From positions 79,591-143,590 of the forward strand of contig NZ_BMWG01000024.1 in the NCBI RefSeq assembly GCF_014651115.1: a stretch of 64,000 bases of DNA. The letters run 5' to 3'. Source of the DNA: Streptomyces inusitatus (GTDB lineage: Bacteria > Actinomycetota > Actinomycetes > Streptomycetales > Streptomycetaceae). Shown in pieces: positions 1 to 8,598 of the stretch. The position numbers and the translations under genes were made by a program. The notes below the pieces were generated by a model. The model saw only the letters and a list, made by a program, of their open reading frames with translations. It searched no databases and had not been told where the DNA came from. Positions within the stretch are counted from its first letter, which is position 1. The number at the start of each line of letters is the position of its first letter.

Positions 1-8
1 GGCGCGGC

Positions 9-1586
9 CTACTGCCCCACCAGGCCCGGCTGGAGCACCTTGGTGAACAGAATCGTTCCGCCCTCGGCCCTCAGCCGTACCGTCAGCTCACCGCTGTCCC
101 CGTCCACGGAGACCTCGCCGAAGTACTGCGGGGACTCCATCGGCGACACGTTCCCCCGCTTCGGCGCGCGGACGAAGACCCGCCTCGGGCCGAAGGTCGC
201 ATCCAGCGCGGAGGCCGGGAATCCGCCCGCCGCCAGCGGCCCCGAGACGAACTCCCAGAACGGGGCGAAGTCCTTGAACGCGGCCCGCTCCGGCGCGTAG
301 TGCTGCGCGGAGGTGTGGTGGACGTCCGCCGTGAGCCAGAGGGTGCCGGTGATCCGCCGCCGTTTCACGAACCGCAGCAGCCGGGCGATCTGGAGCTCCC
401 GACCCAGCGGCGCGCCCGCGTCCCCCTGGGCGATCGCGTCGAAGTCGGTCCGCCCGTCCGGCACCGTCAGTCCGATCGGCATGTCCGCCGCGATCACCTT
501 CCACACCGCGTTCGACCGGAGCAGCCCCCGCTGGAGCCAGGCGAGCTGCTCCGGGCCGAGGATGCCCCGCCGGTCGCGGGCCTGCCGGCCGGGGGAGTTG
601 GCGCCGCGGTACGAGCGCATGTCCAGGACGAAGACGTCGAGCAGCGGACCGTACCGCTCCACCCGGTACATCCGCCCCCCGGGCGCGGCGGGCGGCTCGG
701 CGAGGGGGAAGTACTCGCCGAAGGCGCGCAGCGAGCGCGCGGCCAGCACGTCCGTGTTCTTCTCGGTGTAGCGGGGATCGTCCAGAAGCTGCCCCGGATA
801 CCAGTTGTTGCGCACCTCGTGGTCGTCCCACTGCACCACCGAAGGCACCTGGGCGTTGAAGCGGCGGGTGTGCTCGTCGAGCAGGTTGTAGCGGAAGTTG
901 CCCCGGAAGTCCCTGAGTGTCTGGGCGACCCGGGACTTCTCCTCGGTGGTGACATTGCGCCAGATCCGGCCGTCCGGCAGGGTCACCCGGGGCTCGATCA
1001 CCCCGTCCGCGTAGATCGAGTCCCCGCTGCACAGGAAGAAGTCGGGATCGAGCCGCCGCATCTCCTCGTGGACACGGTAGCCGCCGATGTCCGGATTGAT
1101 GCCCCAGCCCTGTCCCGCGACATCCCCCGACCAGAGGAAGCGCACGCCCCGGCAGCGCCCGGCGGGCGCGGTCCGGAACGTCCCGGACACCGGCTCGCCG
1201 GTACGGCGGGGATCGTCCGGATCGGCGAGCGTCACCCGGTAGTGGATCTGCTCCCCGGGCGGCAGCCCGGCCAGCGCCGTGGTGCCGGTGAAGTCCGTGC
1301 CGGGCCCCAGCAGCGGCCCCTGGTGGAGCTCCGTCCGCTCGAAGGACTCCGTGGCCGAGGTCTCCACGAGCATCCGCGCGGGCCGGTCCGAACGCACCCA
1401 CACCAGCCCGGACGACGAGGTCACCGCGCCGCTGCGCACCCCCCACGCCGCGCTCGGACGCCCGCCCAGGGCCTGCGAGGGCGCGGAGCCGAAGGCGGGC
1501 AGGGCCAGAACCGCCGACGCGGCGGCCGCGCCGCGCAGCAGCGAGCGGCGGCCGGGGGCCGCCGGCCCGCGGGGGGTTGCTGTCAT
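9..1586 (-). CDS. phoD: PhoD-like alkaline phosphatase/phosphodiesterase, Tat-exported
   Basis: A 525-residue secreted metallophosphoesterase of the PhoD family, which cleaves phosphomono- or diesters outside the cell, usually under phosphate limitation. The N-terminus has a twin-arginine signal (RRSLLRG) followed by an Ala-rich hydrophobic stretch. An N-terminal Fn3-like domain (to about residue 140) precedes the catalytic domain. Metal-ligand motifs are SGDS near residue 189, DDHE followed by NNW near residue 253, and ADVHH near residue 421. The ATG has a GGAGG site 8 nt upstream. The C-terminus is complete and ends only 8 bases inside the window edge. No PHO box was identified. Family assignment is firm; the substrate is inferred. 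Confidence 0.93.
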   Translation of the reverse strand: MTATPRGPAAPGRRSLLRGAAAASAVLALPAFGSAPSQALGGRPSAAWGVRSGAVTSSSGLVWVRSDRPARMLVETSATESFERTELHQGPLLGPGTDFTGTTALAGLPPGEQIHYRVTLADPDDPRRTGEPVSGTFRTAPAGRCRGVRFLWSGDVAGQGWGINPDIGGYRVHEEMRRLDPDFFLCSGDSIYADGVIEPRVTLPDGRIWRNVTTEEKSRVAQTLRDFRGNFRYNLLDEHTRRFNAQVPSVVQWDDHEVRNNWYPGQLLDDPRYTEKNTDVLAARSLRAFGEYFPLAEPPAAPGGRMYRVERYGPLLDVFVLDMRSYRGANSPGRQARDRRGILGPEQLAWLQRGLLRSNAVWKVIAADMPIGLTVPDGRTDFDAIAQGDAGAPLGRELQIARLLRFVKRRRITGTLWLTADVHHTSAQHYAPERAAFKDFAPFWEFVSGPLAAGGFPASALDATFGPRRVFVRAPKRGNVSPMESPQYFGEVSVDGDSGELTVRLRAEGGTILFTKVLQPGLVGQ

Positions 1587-1704
1587 CGGCGGGCCTCCAG
1601 GGGCATTCCGTGTGCCGGGCGCGGTGGGTGACGGTCGGCGTGGTGGACCGCCGGGGTCGATCCTCGCATCCCGCGGTGGCGCGCGGCCGACGCCTCAGTG
1701 AACG

Positions 1705-3189
1705 TCAGTCCCCGCCCCGCCGCGCCGTCTCCCGGGCCAGCAGCCCGATTCCCCGCACGATGTCGGACGGGGAGAGATGCGCGTACCCCAGCACCAGCCG
1801 TACACCCGTGTCCCGCACGGGCGTCAGGGCGTGCGCCGACAGCGGCCGTACCGCGATCCCCGCCCGCTCCGCGCGGCGCAGAAAGCCCTCCTCGGGACCG
1901 TACCGGCCGGGCAGCCGGGCGATGAGGTGCAGCCCCGCCGCGATCCCGCTGACCGAGGACCCCGGGAAGTGCTCGCCGAGGGCGCGGACGAGCGCGTCGC
2001 GCCGCTCCCGGTAGGCGCGCTGACAGCGGCGCAGCTGACGGTCGTAGCCGCCGCCGCCGACGAAGTCCGCGAGCAGCGCCTGGTCCAGGGCGGGATTGCC
2101 CAGGTCCATGGTGCGTTTGCGCTCGATCACCTCGTCCACCAGCCGCTCCGGCACCAGCATCCAGCCGAGCCGCAGCCCCGGCGCGAGCGATTTGCTCACC
2201 GAGCCGGTGTAGGCGACCCGCTCCGGATCGAGCCCCTGGAGCGCGCCGACCGAGGCCCGGTCGTAGCGGAAGTCGCCGTCGTAGTCGTCCTCCACGATCA
2301 GACCGTCCACCGACCGCGCCCAGTCGAGCAGTTCGGCGCGGCGCCGCGCGGAGTAGGCGATTCCGGTGGGGAACTGATGGGCCGGTGTGGTCGCCACCGC
2401 CGCCACGCCCGAGCGCCGCAGCGGCTCCATCGCCAGCCCCTCGCCGTCCAGCGGCAGCGCGGCGGCGCTCAGCCCGGCGGCGCCGAACAGCGGCCCGTGC
2501 TCGGGGCTGCCCGGGTCCTCCACACCGATGGACCGCGCGCCCCGGCCCCGCAGCACCGAGCCGAGCACCGTCATCGCCTGCGCCACCCCCGAACACACCA
2601 CCAGGCACTCCGGATCGGCCACCGCGCCCCGCCGCCGGGTCAGCAGCGCCGCCAGCGAGGTCCGCAGCTCGGGCAGGCCGCGCGGATCGGGATAGCCGAG
2701 CGCCCGGTGCGGCAGCCGCGCCAGGGCGGACCGGTGGGCCGCCGCCCACGCCGCCCGGGGGAAGAGCGAGAGATCGGGCGTCCCGGGGCGGAAGTCCACC
2801 ACCGGACCGGGGGACGGGCGCGGCGCGAGATCCCGCGCCCCCCGGGAGGGCGGGCGCGCCGCCGCGCCGACCCAGGTGCCCGAGCCCCGTTCGCTGCGGA
2901 GGTACCCCTCGGCCGTCAGCTGCTCGTACGCCTCGGTCACCAGCCCCCGCGAGACGCCCAGATCGGCCGCCAGCTCCCGGCTCGCCGGCAGCCGGGTGCC
3001 CGCCGCCAGCCGCCCCGAGCGCACCGCGTCCCGCAGCGCCGAGCGGAGCGCCCGCCCCCGCTGCCGCGCGGGAGCCCCGGCGGCCGGGGTCAGCAGCTCC
3101 CACGCCGGACCGGACGGCTCCAGTCCGGACGGCTCCAGTCCGGACGGCTCCGGACCGGACGGCCCCGAAGTGGTCCCCGAAGACATCAT
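1705..3189 (-). CDS. MocR/PdxR-type GntR regulator with aminotransferase-like domain
   Basis: A 494-residue fusion of an N-terminal GntR winged helix (about residues 30-100) and a fold-type I aminotransferase domain (about 115-490) that keeps the PLP lysine motif SKSLAPGLR near residue 330. MocR proteins sense PLP or amino compounds and act on vitamin B6, GABA, taurine or transporter genes. It is divergent from a DMT exporter whose start is 47 bp away, with a direct repeat between them, so control of the exporter and itself is the likely job. The first 25 residues hold a repeated EPSGL unit coded by a 15-bp tandem repeat (about 3117-3166), so an internal start is possible. Two consecutive ATG codons lie at the 5' end. 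Confidence 0.9.
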   Translation of the reverse strand: MMSSGTTSGPSGPEPSGLEPSGLEPSGPAWELLTPAAGAPARQRGRALRSALRDAVRSGRLAAGTRLPASRELAADLGVSRGLVTEAYEQLTAEGYLRSERGSGTWVGAAARPPSRGARDLAPRPSPGPVVDFRPGTPDLSLFPRAAWAAAHRSALARLPHRALGYPDPRGLPELRTSLAALLTRRRGAVADPECLVVCSGVAQAMTVLGSVLRGRGARSIGVEDPGSPEHGPLFGAAGLSAAALPLDGEGLAMEPLRRSGVAAVATTPAHQFPTGIAYSARRRAELLDWARSVDGLIVEDDYDGDFRYDRASVGALQGLDPERVAYTGSVSKSLAPGLRLGWMLVPERLVDEVIERKRTMDLGNPALDQALLADFVGGGGYDRQLRRCQRAYRERRDALVRALGEHFPGSSVSGIAAGLHLIARLPGRYGPEEGFLRRAERAGIAVRPLSAHALTPVRDTGVRLVLGYAHLSPSDIVRGIGLLARETARRGGD

Positions 3190-3191
3190 GG

Positions 3192-3212
3192 AAGTGGACC
3201 TTAAAGGGGACC
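3192..3212. promoter_or_regulatory. Direct repeat AAGTGGACC / AAGGGGACC, candidate MocR operator
   Basis: Two 9-mers differing at one position sit 12 bp apart in the 47-bp gap between the MocR gene and the DMT exporter. MocR/PdxR regulators are known to bind direct repeats close to one helical turn apart in such divergent gaps. The repeat abuts the MocR ATG, so binding should block its own transcription. Operator function is inferred from position and repeat geometry. Confidence 0.5.
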
Positions 3213-3236
3213 GCCGCGCTCCCTAGCGTCACCCCC

Positions 3237-4448
3237 ATGAACCGCCCGAACCACCCGACCCGCCCGAACCCCCTGACCGGGGTCCTCCTCGTCTCCTTCG
3301 CCTACTGCCTGGTCGGCGCCTCCTTCACCGCCAACAGCGTGCTCGGCGACTACCCGTACGCGGGTGGCCAGGCCATCCGCTACGCACTCGCCCTCCTCCT
3401 GCTGCTCCCCCTGCTCGGCGGTACGTCGGCGCTCACCCGGGTCCGCGCGCTGACCGTCCGCCAGTGGGGCCGGATCGCCCTGCTCGCCGCCGTCGGCATG
3501 GTCGGCTTCAACCTGGCGATCCTGGCCGCCGAACGCACCTCGGAACCCGCCGTGCCCGGCGTCTTCGTCGGCTGCGCGCCCGTCATCGTCGCCGTCCTCG
3601 TACCGCTCGCCGACGGCCGCCGGCCCACCCCGCCGGTGCTGTACGGGGCACTCCTCGTCGCCGCCGGAGCCTTCGCCGTCCAGGGCTGGGGCCGCGCCGA
3701 CGCGACGGGCGTCCTCTGGTCGGTGGCCGCGCTCCTCGGCGAGGTCGGCTTCGCCGTGCTGGCCGCGCCGGTGTTGCGCCCCCTCGGGCCGAGGCTGCTC
3801 ACCGCCTGCGTCTGCGGGGTCGCGGCGGTGGAGGCGGCCCTCGTCGGGCTGGTCGTCGACGGTCCGCGCTTCGTCCGGACGCCGGACCAGGGGGAGGCGT
3901 GGGCGCTGCTGTGGCAGGCCGCCGTGGTCACCGTCATAGGCTTCGTCGCCTGGTACATGGGCATCCAGCGGATCGGCACGGAGCGCGCCACCCTCTTCAC
4001 CGGGCTGATCCCCGTCGCGGCGGCCCTCACCGCGCCGCTGGTGGGCGTGGGGAGCTTCGGCGTGGCCCAGGCGGCCGGGGGAGCGCTGGTGGGAGCGGGC
4101 GCGGCGCTCGGCTCGGGCTTCTTCGGCGGCCGGCCGCCGTCAGCGGCCGGAGCTGTCGGAGCGGCCGGAGCTGCCGTCGAGCAGCACCCGGGCGACGAGC
4201 GCGGGGTCGTCGTTCATGGGGACGTGTCCGCAGCCGGGCAGCCGGACGAGCCGCGCCCCGGGGATGGCCCGCTTGGCCCGGACTCCCTGACGGCGCAGCA
4301 GCACCCGGTCCCGGGTGCCCCAGGCGATGGTGACCGGCACATCGGGCACGTCGTCGCGGAAGAGGACGGAGCGTCCGGCGGCGAGCGTCTGGTGGAAACC
4401 GGAGGCCCCGCGCATCGCGAGGGTCTCGGCGACGACCGACTCCGATGA
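3237..4448 (+). CDS. EamA/DMT-family exporter, reading into the convergent hydrolase gene
   Basis: Drug/metabolite transporter of the EamA (RhaT/YdcZ-like) family with about ten hydrophobic segments in the first 298 residues; such carriers export amino acids, nucleosides or drugs across the membrane. The ATG is 47 bp from the divergent MocR gene, the usual arrangement for a MocR-controlled exporter. The family normally ends near residue 300 (after GSGFFGG), but here no stop occurs until 403 residues. The last 105 or so residues are polar and Pro/Gly/Asp-rich and are coded antisense to the 3' third of the hydrolase gene. That tail has no family counterpart that I recognise and probably reflects a lost stop codon. 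The transporter part is certain, the tail is not. Confidence 0.85.
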   Translation: MNRPNHPTRPNPLTGVLLVSFAYCLVGASFTANSVLGDYPYAGGQAIRYALALLLLLPLLGGTSALTRVRALTVRQWGRIALLAAVGMVGFNLAILAAERTSEPAVPGVFVGCAPVIVAVLVPLADGRRPTPPVLYGALLVAAGAFAVQGWGRADATGVLWSVAALLGEVGFAVLAAPVLRPLGPRLLTACVCGVAAVEAALVGLVVDGPRFVRTPDQGEAWALLWQAAVVTVIGFVAWYMGIQRIGTERATLFTGLIPVAAALTAPLVGVGSFGVAQAAGGALVGAGAALGSGFFGGRPPSAAGAVGAAGAAVEQHPGDERGVVVHGDVSAAGQPDEPRPGDGPLGPDSLTAQQHPVPGAPGDGDRHIGHVVAEEDGASGGERLVETGGPAHREGLGDDRLR

Positions 4449-4994
4449 GCGGAGGCCGGGCCTGGCGTATATCGTCCCGGTGAGCGCCGCCCGCCCGGCC
4501 GCCGAGCGGGACAGCCCTTCTATCACCGGCAGCGGTATCGAGCGGGCCCCGGCCCGCAGCGCCTTGAGCGTGCCGTAGGCGTAGACCCGCTCCCGCCCGT
4601 TCCAGAAGCCGGCGGGCGACAGCGCGGTGACGGACCGCGCGAGTCCGGCCCGGCCCAGCTCCAGGGCGAGGAGCCCGCCGAGCGAGTTGCCCGCGACATG
4701 CGGGCGCTCCAGGCCCAGGGCCGCGCAGAGCGAGCCCAGTACCGAACCGACGGTGGAAAGGTCGTACCGCACTCCTTCGGGCAGCGGCGAGGACACACCG
4801 AAACCGGGCAGATCCACGGCTATGACATCGCGTTCGGCCGCCAGTACGCAGATCACGGGTTCCCATGCCTGCCAGTGGTGCCCTATGCCGTGGAGCAGCA
4901 GCAATGGCTCTCCCACGCCATCTCTCGCATAGCTGACGGACAGCTTCCGATTCCCTTCCGGGGATTCGACGGAGAACGAAATGTCCGCGACCAT
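4140..4994 (-). CDS. Alpha/beta-fold hydrolase
   Basis: A 284-residue serine alpha/beta hydrolase. The oxyanion motif LLHGIG lies near residue 35, the nucleophile elbow GNSLGG holds the Ser, an acid lies in WGTRDRV and the base in GCGHVP near residue 260, so the triad is complete. The substrate is unknown; relatives hydrolyse esters, lactones or C-C bonds. No signal peptide is seen, so it is cytoplasmic. It is divergent from the SigJ-like sigma gene with a 138-bp shared upstream region, and its 3' end is overlapped antisense by the DMT exporter reading frame for 309 bp. The ATG has GAGGGAG about 10 nt upstream. Confidence 0.88.
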   Translation of the reverse strand: MVADISFSVESPEGNRKLSVSYARDGVGEPLLLLHGIGHHWQAWEPVICVLAAERDVIAVDLPGFGVSSPLPEGVRYDLSTVGSVLGSLCAALGLERPHVAGNSLGGLLALELGRAGLARSVTALSPAGFWNGRERVYAYGTLKALRAGARSIPLPVIEGLSRSAAGRAALTGTIYARPGLRSSESVVAETLAMRGASGFHQTLAAGRSVLFRDDVPDVPVTIAWGTRDRVLLRRQGVRAKRAIPGARLVRLPGCGHVPMNDDPALVARVLLDGSSGRSDSSGR

Positions 4995-5132
4995 GACTGT
5001 TGCTCCCTCGTGTCGCCCCTGCTCGGAGCTGGTAGACGGCCTGTCAGTAACAATTACCGCCAGGTAGTTTCAAGTTCAAGGGCCGGAATGCGCCTTACCG
5101 GCCCCGACCCGTCGTTTCCGGCCGGGAGACAT

Positions 5133-6071
5133 ATGACGCACCGCGTTCGCCTGGACACGGAGACGTGTGTCGGCTGGGATGGAGGGGTGGCGACCGACAC
5201 CCTGACCGACGTCTTCGAAGAGCACCGGCCCGTACTGGCCGCTGTGGCCTACCGCATGCTCGGCCGCGCGGCCGACACGGAGGACGTCGTCCAGGACGCC
5301 TGGCTGCGCTGGTCCGCCCAGGACCGGGCGGACGTCAGGGAGCCCCGGGGCTATCTCGTACGGGTCACCGCCCGTCTCGCCATCGACCGGCTGCGACAGA
5401 TCCGCGCCCGGAACGAGTCGTACACCGGCCCCTGGCTGCCCGAGCCCATCATCACGGACATCGGGCATACCACCCCCGACGTGACCGAACGGGCAGTTCT
5501 CGCCGAATCCGTCTCCTTCGCCGTCCTCGTCGTCCTGGAATCGCTCTCCCCGCTGGAGCGGGCCGTGTTCGTCCTGAGGGAGGCCTTCGGATTCCCCTAC
5601 GGGGAGATCGCGGTCACCCTGGAGCGCTCCGAGACGGCCGTGCGCCAACTCGGCGCACGGGCCCGCCGGCATGTGGAGGAACGCAAACCCCGTTACGACG
5701 TCGACCCGACCGAATGCCGTGAACTGACCGAACGCTTCCTGGCCGCCGCGGCCAGTGGCGATCTCCAGGGCCTGCTGGCCCTGCTCGCGCCCGACGCGCG
5801 TCTGATCGGCGACAGCGGCGGCAAGTCCAAGGCGCCGCTGCGGGTCCTCTTCGGCGCCGACAAGATCGGACGTTTCCTCGTCGCGGTCGCGAACGGCGGG
5901 CCGCCGGACGAGGATCGCCGGTTCGTGGAGATCAACGGCGCTCCGGCGCTGCTGCTGCTCTCCGGCGGGAAGCCGGACACCGTTCTTCAGCTGGAGATCG
6001 CGGACGGACGCGTCAGCCGCGTCTACGTCATGCGCAATCCAGACAAACTCTCCGGGGTGACTTTCATGTGA
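5133..6071 (+). CDS. sigJ: ECF41-type RNA polymerase sigma factor, SigJ-like
   Basis: A 312-residue extracytoplasmic-function sigma factor with region 2 (VLAAVAYRMLGRAADTED then VVQDAWLRW), region 4 (LEALSPLERAVFVLRE-like helix and an HTH near FPYGEIAVTLERSE) and a C-terminal SnoaL-like extension of about 120 residues. The extension carries the GDSGGK motif typical of ECF41, where it replaces a separate anti-sigma factor and modulates activity in cis. ATG 5133 was chosen because GGGAG lies 5-6 nt upstream; a GTG at 5187 gives a shorter form but sits too close to its GGAGG. ECF41 genes usually neighbour a COE/oxidoreductase partner; here the divergent neighbour is an alpha/beta hydrolase instead. 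Confidence 0.9.
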   Translation: MTHRVRLDTETCVGWDGGVATDTLTDVFEEHRPVLAAVAYRMLGRAADTEDVVQDAWLRWSAQDRADVREPRGYLVRVTARLAIDRLRQIRARNESYTGPWLPEPIITDIGHTTPDVTERAVLAESVSFAVLVVLESLSPLERAVFVLREAFGFPYGEIAVTLERSETAVRQLGARARRHVEERKPRYDVDPTECRELTERFLAAAASGDLQGLLALLAPDARLIGDSGGKSKAPLRVLFGADKIGRFLVAVANGGPPDEDRRFVEINGAPALLLLSGGKPDTVLQLEIADGRVSRVYVMRNPDKLSGVTFM

Positions 6072-6222
6072 CCCCACGTACACCCCTTCCGTGCACGTCA
6101 GAGCCCTTGTCCGAAAATCCACGGACGGTCGGCCGCGCGCGTTTAGCTGGGGTGCAAACAGTGCTAACAGCCCGTGAACGCTTGTCCAATCCCGTCGACT
6201 TCACAGAGCGACAAACGCAGGA

Positions 6223-6236
6223 TTGGTCTTGACCAA
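6223..6236. promoter_or_regulatory. Palindrome TTGGTC-TT-GACCAA over the -35 box
   Basis: A perfect 6+6 inverted repeat. Its core TGGTCTTGACCA differs by one base from the TGGTCTAGACCA core of DasR (dre) sites and also fits the GntR-family pattern TGGT-N-ACCA. Overlapping the -35 box, it would repress the promoter when occupied. The binder could be the downstream GntR protein (autorepression) or DasR; which one is not decidable from sequence. Confidence 0.5.
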
Positions 6237-6257
6237 GGTGCCGCGCCGTCCTATGGT
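6229..6257 (+). promoter_or_regulatory. Vegetative-type promoter of the GntR gene
   Basis: TTGACC and TATGGT are separated by exactly 17 bp, a good match to the HrdB consensus, with a purine start region about 7 nt downstream. It would give a leader of about 75 nt before the GTG at 6338. A palindrome overlaps the -35 hexamer (separate entry). Confidence 0.6.
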
Positions 6258-6337
6258 CGGCTGAGATAGTGCAGGAACCTTTAATAAACAAGGGCGCGGA
6301 AAAGCCGCCGCTGACACGGCGAATGCGGAGGATCAGG

Positions 6338-7102
6338 GTGGGGACCACGCAGCTGGAATCTGTGCCGGAACCGAAATACTGGCACCTCAAGACGGTGATT
6401 GGAGAAGCGCTCGACTCTGACTTCGCGGTGGGGGAGATCCTGCCGAACGAGCGGGACCTCGCCGCCAGGTTCGGAGTCGCCCGAGCGACCCTGCGCCAGG
6501 CACTGGAACAACTCGAACTCGAAGGACGGCTGCAACGCCGGCGCGGCGTCGGCACGACCGTCGCCCCGCCGCGCATGGGAGTGGACGTGTCCACCACCCA
6601 GCACGCGTGGCCCGGCTCCGCGCAGGACGCCTGGCAGTCCTTCGACTGCTCCAGGGCCGTACCGCCTCCCGCGGTGGCCCGACTGCTGGGAACCGCCGCC
6701 GAAGAGGAGACGTACACCCTGCGCAGACTGCGCGTCACCCATGGGCAGCCGGTCGCGGCCGAACAGCTCTACGTCCCGGCCTCCTCGGTGCCCGAGCTGT
6801 CGGCCATAGACGCGCCCCCGGGGCCCGCCAGGGCCCGCGCCGTCCTGCGCGAACTCCAGCGGCTCGAACTGGACGGCCAGGACCGCGCGGTGGAGCTGGG
6901 CTCCGCCCGCGCCGACGACGCCAGGGAACTGGACCGGCTGCCCGGCGCGCCCGTACTGATCGTCACCACCCGCTACTTCTCCCGGGGCAGGACCGCCGCC
7001 GTCATCATGGCGACCTACCGGGCCGACACCTGCCGGCTGACCTTCGGGGACTCCGGCGATGTGCAGATAAGCCACCACGGCGAGGAGCGTCGCGCCTCCT
7101 GA
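6338..7102 (+). CDS. GntR-family regulator (HutC/UTRA type)
   Basis: A 254-residue regulator with an N-terminal GntR winged helix (PNERDLAARFGVARATLRQA near residue 40) and a C-terminal UTRA ligand-binding domain that in relatives senses sugar phosphates or histidine-pathway compounds. GTG 6338 was chosen because GGAGGA ends 5 nt upstream; an upstream GTG at 6269 lies almost at the predicted transcription start and has no ribosome site. A DasR-like palindrome covers its promoter. It is convergent with a ROK regulator 139 bp away. The ligand is not visible from the sequence. Confidence 0.88.
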   Translation: MGTTQLESVPEPKYWHLKTVIGEALDSDFAVGEILPNERDLAARFGVARATLRQALEQLELEGRLQRRRGVGTTVAPPRMGVDVSTTQHAWPGSAQDAWQSFDCSRAVPPPAVARLLGTAAEEETYTLRRLRVTHGQPVAAEQLYVPASSVPELSAIDAPPGPARARAVLRELQRLELDGQDRAVELGSARADDARELDRLPGAPVLIVTTRYFSRGRTAAVIMATYRADTCRLTFGDSGDVQISHHGEERRAS

Positions 7103-7241
7103 CGAACCCCGCCCGCGGTCCCCTGAGCACCCCGCGCCACCGCACGCGTCACGGCATCCGCCCGCACGGCCCTCACCGGCCGCGCCCCCGGACAGGGAGC
7201 GGACCCGCCCGCGCACGGCCCGTCGCACCGAGCTGACGCTC

Positions 7242-8402
7242 TCAGCGGCGGGCCGTCACCGTACCCTCCACCGCGAACAGCTCCTCCTCTACATGATCGA
7301 GCGCCAGCCGCAGCGCGCCCGTCGAGACGGCCGCCTCACGCAGCAGCGAGAGCGTCACCCTCGGCGGCCGCAGACAGTACCGGGACAGCTCCTCCCGTAC
7401 GGGATCGAGCACCCCGTCCAGCCCGGCCGCCCAGCCGCCGATCACCACCAGCTCCGGATCGAGCGCCAGCACCAGCGCCGCCACATCGTGGACCAGCCGC
7501 TGAATGAACCGCTCCACCGCCGCCTGGGCCCGGACGTCGCCCTGCTTCGCCAGCGCGAAGACATTGGCCACCGCCTGCTCGTCCAGCGGATGCAGCGGCT
7601 CGTCCGTCGTCGACAGCAGCTTCTCCGGGGACACCTCACGCCCCAGCAGATGCAGTGCCCCGATCTCCCCGGCCGCACCGCCGAAGCCCCGGTGCAGCCG
7701 GCCGCCTATCAGCGAACCCGCTCCCGGACTCAGCCCCGCCAGCACGAAGACGACATCGTCGGACCCCTTCGCCGAACCCTTCCAGTGCTCGGCGACCGCC
7801 GCCGCGTTGGCGTCGTTCTCCACCAGCACCGGACAGCGGAACGAACGCTGCAACCGCTGCCCCAGCGACAGCCCGGTCCAGCCCGGCAGCGCCGTCCCCA
7901 GCCGTACGGTCCCGTCCGCCTCCACTATCCCCGGAGTGCCGACCCCGACCGCCCGCAGATTGGTCCGCGAGACCCCGGTCCGCCGCAGCACATCCGCGAT
8001 CACCAGCCGCACCCGCTCCAGCCGGTCGTCCGCCGACGCCGTCTCCGACACCTCCCGGGAGCCCGCGCCGATGATGCGCCCGTCCAGACCGGACACCAGG
8101 GCCGCCACCCGGTGCGGACCTATCTCCACGCCCAGCAGATGGCCTGCCTCCACCCGGAACCGGAAGCGCCGGGCCGGACGTCCCTGACGGCGAGCCTCAC
8201 CCTCCTCGGGGACCGACTCACTGACCAGACCGGCCTCGACGAGCCCCTCGATGACGCCCTCGACCGTCGGCCGGGACAGTCCCGTCAGCCGGGTCAGATC
8301 CGTGAGCGTCGGAGAGCCCGCGCCCCGCAGCGAATGGAGTACCACCGCGGAGTTGATCCGCCGCAGCAGCGACGGATCCCCGCCGGTCAGCCGCCCCACC
8401 AT
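7242..8402 (-). CDS. ROK-family transcriptional regulator (NagC/XylR type)
   Basis: A 386-residue ROK protein. An N-terminal winged helix (LTDLTRLTGLSRPTVEGVI, about residues 33-52) is followed by the ROK sugar-kinase fold with LGVEIGPHRVAALVSGLDG near residue 90 and VENDANAAAVAE near residue 195. The Zn-binding CxCGxxGC motif of classical NagC/glucokinases is not evident. Such regulators control sugar uptake or catabolism genes in response to the sugar. No transporter or sugar enzyme is adjacent, so the target is unknown. It ends convergent to the GntR gene. Confidence 0.88.
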   Translation of the reverse strand: MVGRLTGGDPSLLRRINSAVVLHSLRGAGSPTLTDLTRLTGLSRPTVEGVIEGLVEAGLVSESVPEEGEARRQGRPARRFRFRVEAGHLLGVEIGPHRVAALVSGLDGRIIGAGSREVSETASADDRLERVRLVIADVLRRTGVSRTNLRAVGVGTPGIVEADGTVRLGTALPGWTGLSLGQRLQRSFRCPVLVENDANAAAVAEHWKGSAKGSDDVVFVLAGLSPGAGSLIGGRLHRGFGGAAGEIGALHLLGREVSPEKLLSTTDEPLHPLDEQAVANVFALAKQGDVRAQAAVERFIQRLVHDVAALVLALDPELVVIGGWAAGLDGVLDPVREELSRYCLRPPRVTLSLLREAAVSTGALRLALDHVEEELFAVEGTVTARR

Positions 8403-8598
8403 GTGTCCTTCCAGCCCTTTGCTCGTGCAGCTCGGGCGTGTGTGTCTGCCGGATCGTACTCGCTGGCCCTGCCACGTGCACGATCGGAGCGGGGCATGCG
8501 CCGCCGAGGCCCCCGGCGGAGCGCCGCGGCCCTACCGGGACCCTTCCCGACATCTTCCGAAACCGGCCCCGGCGCTCCCGCCGCCCCCCGCCGCCCGC

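Noticed and set aside
5060..5110. tRNA-like TTCAAGTTCAAG element
   Set aside because: No acceptor stem or anticodon arm can be paired around it.
4995..5132. ECF41 autoregulatory promoter (TGTCACA with CGTC) before sigJ
   Set aside because: TGTCAGT is present but no CGTC lies at the proper spacing on either strand.
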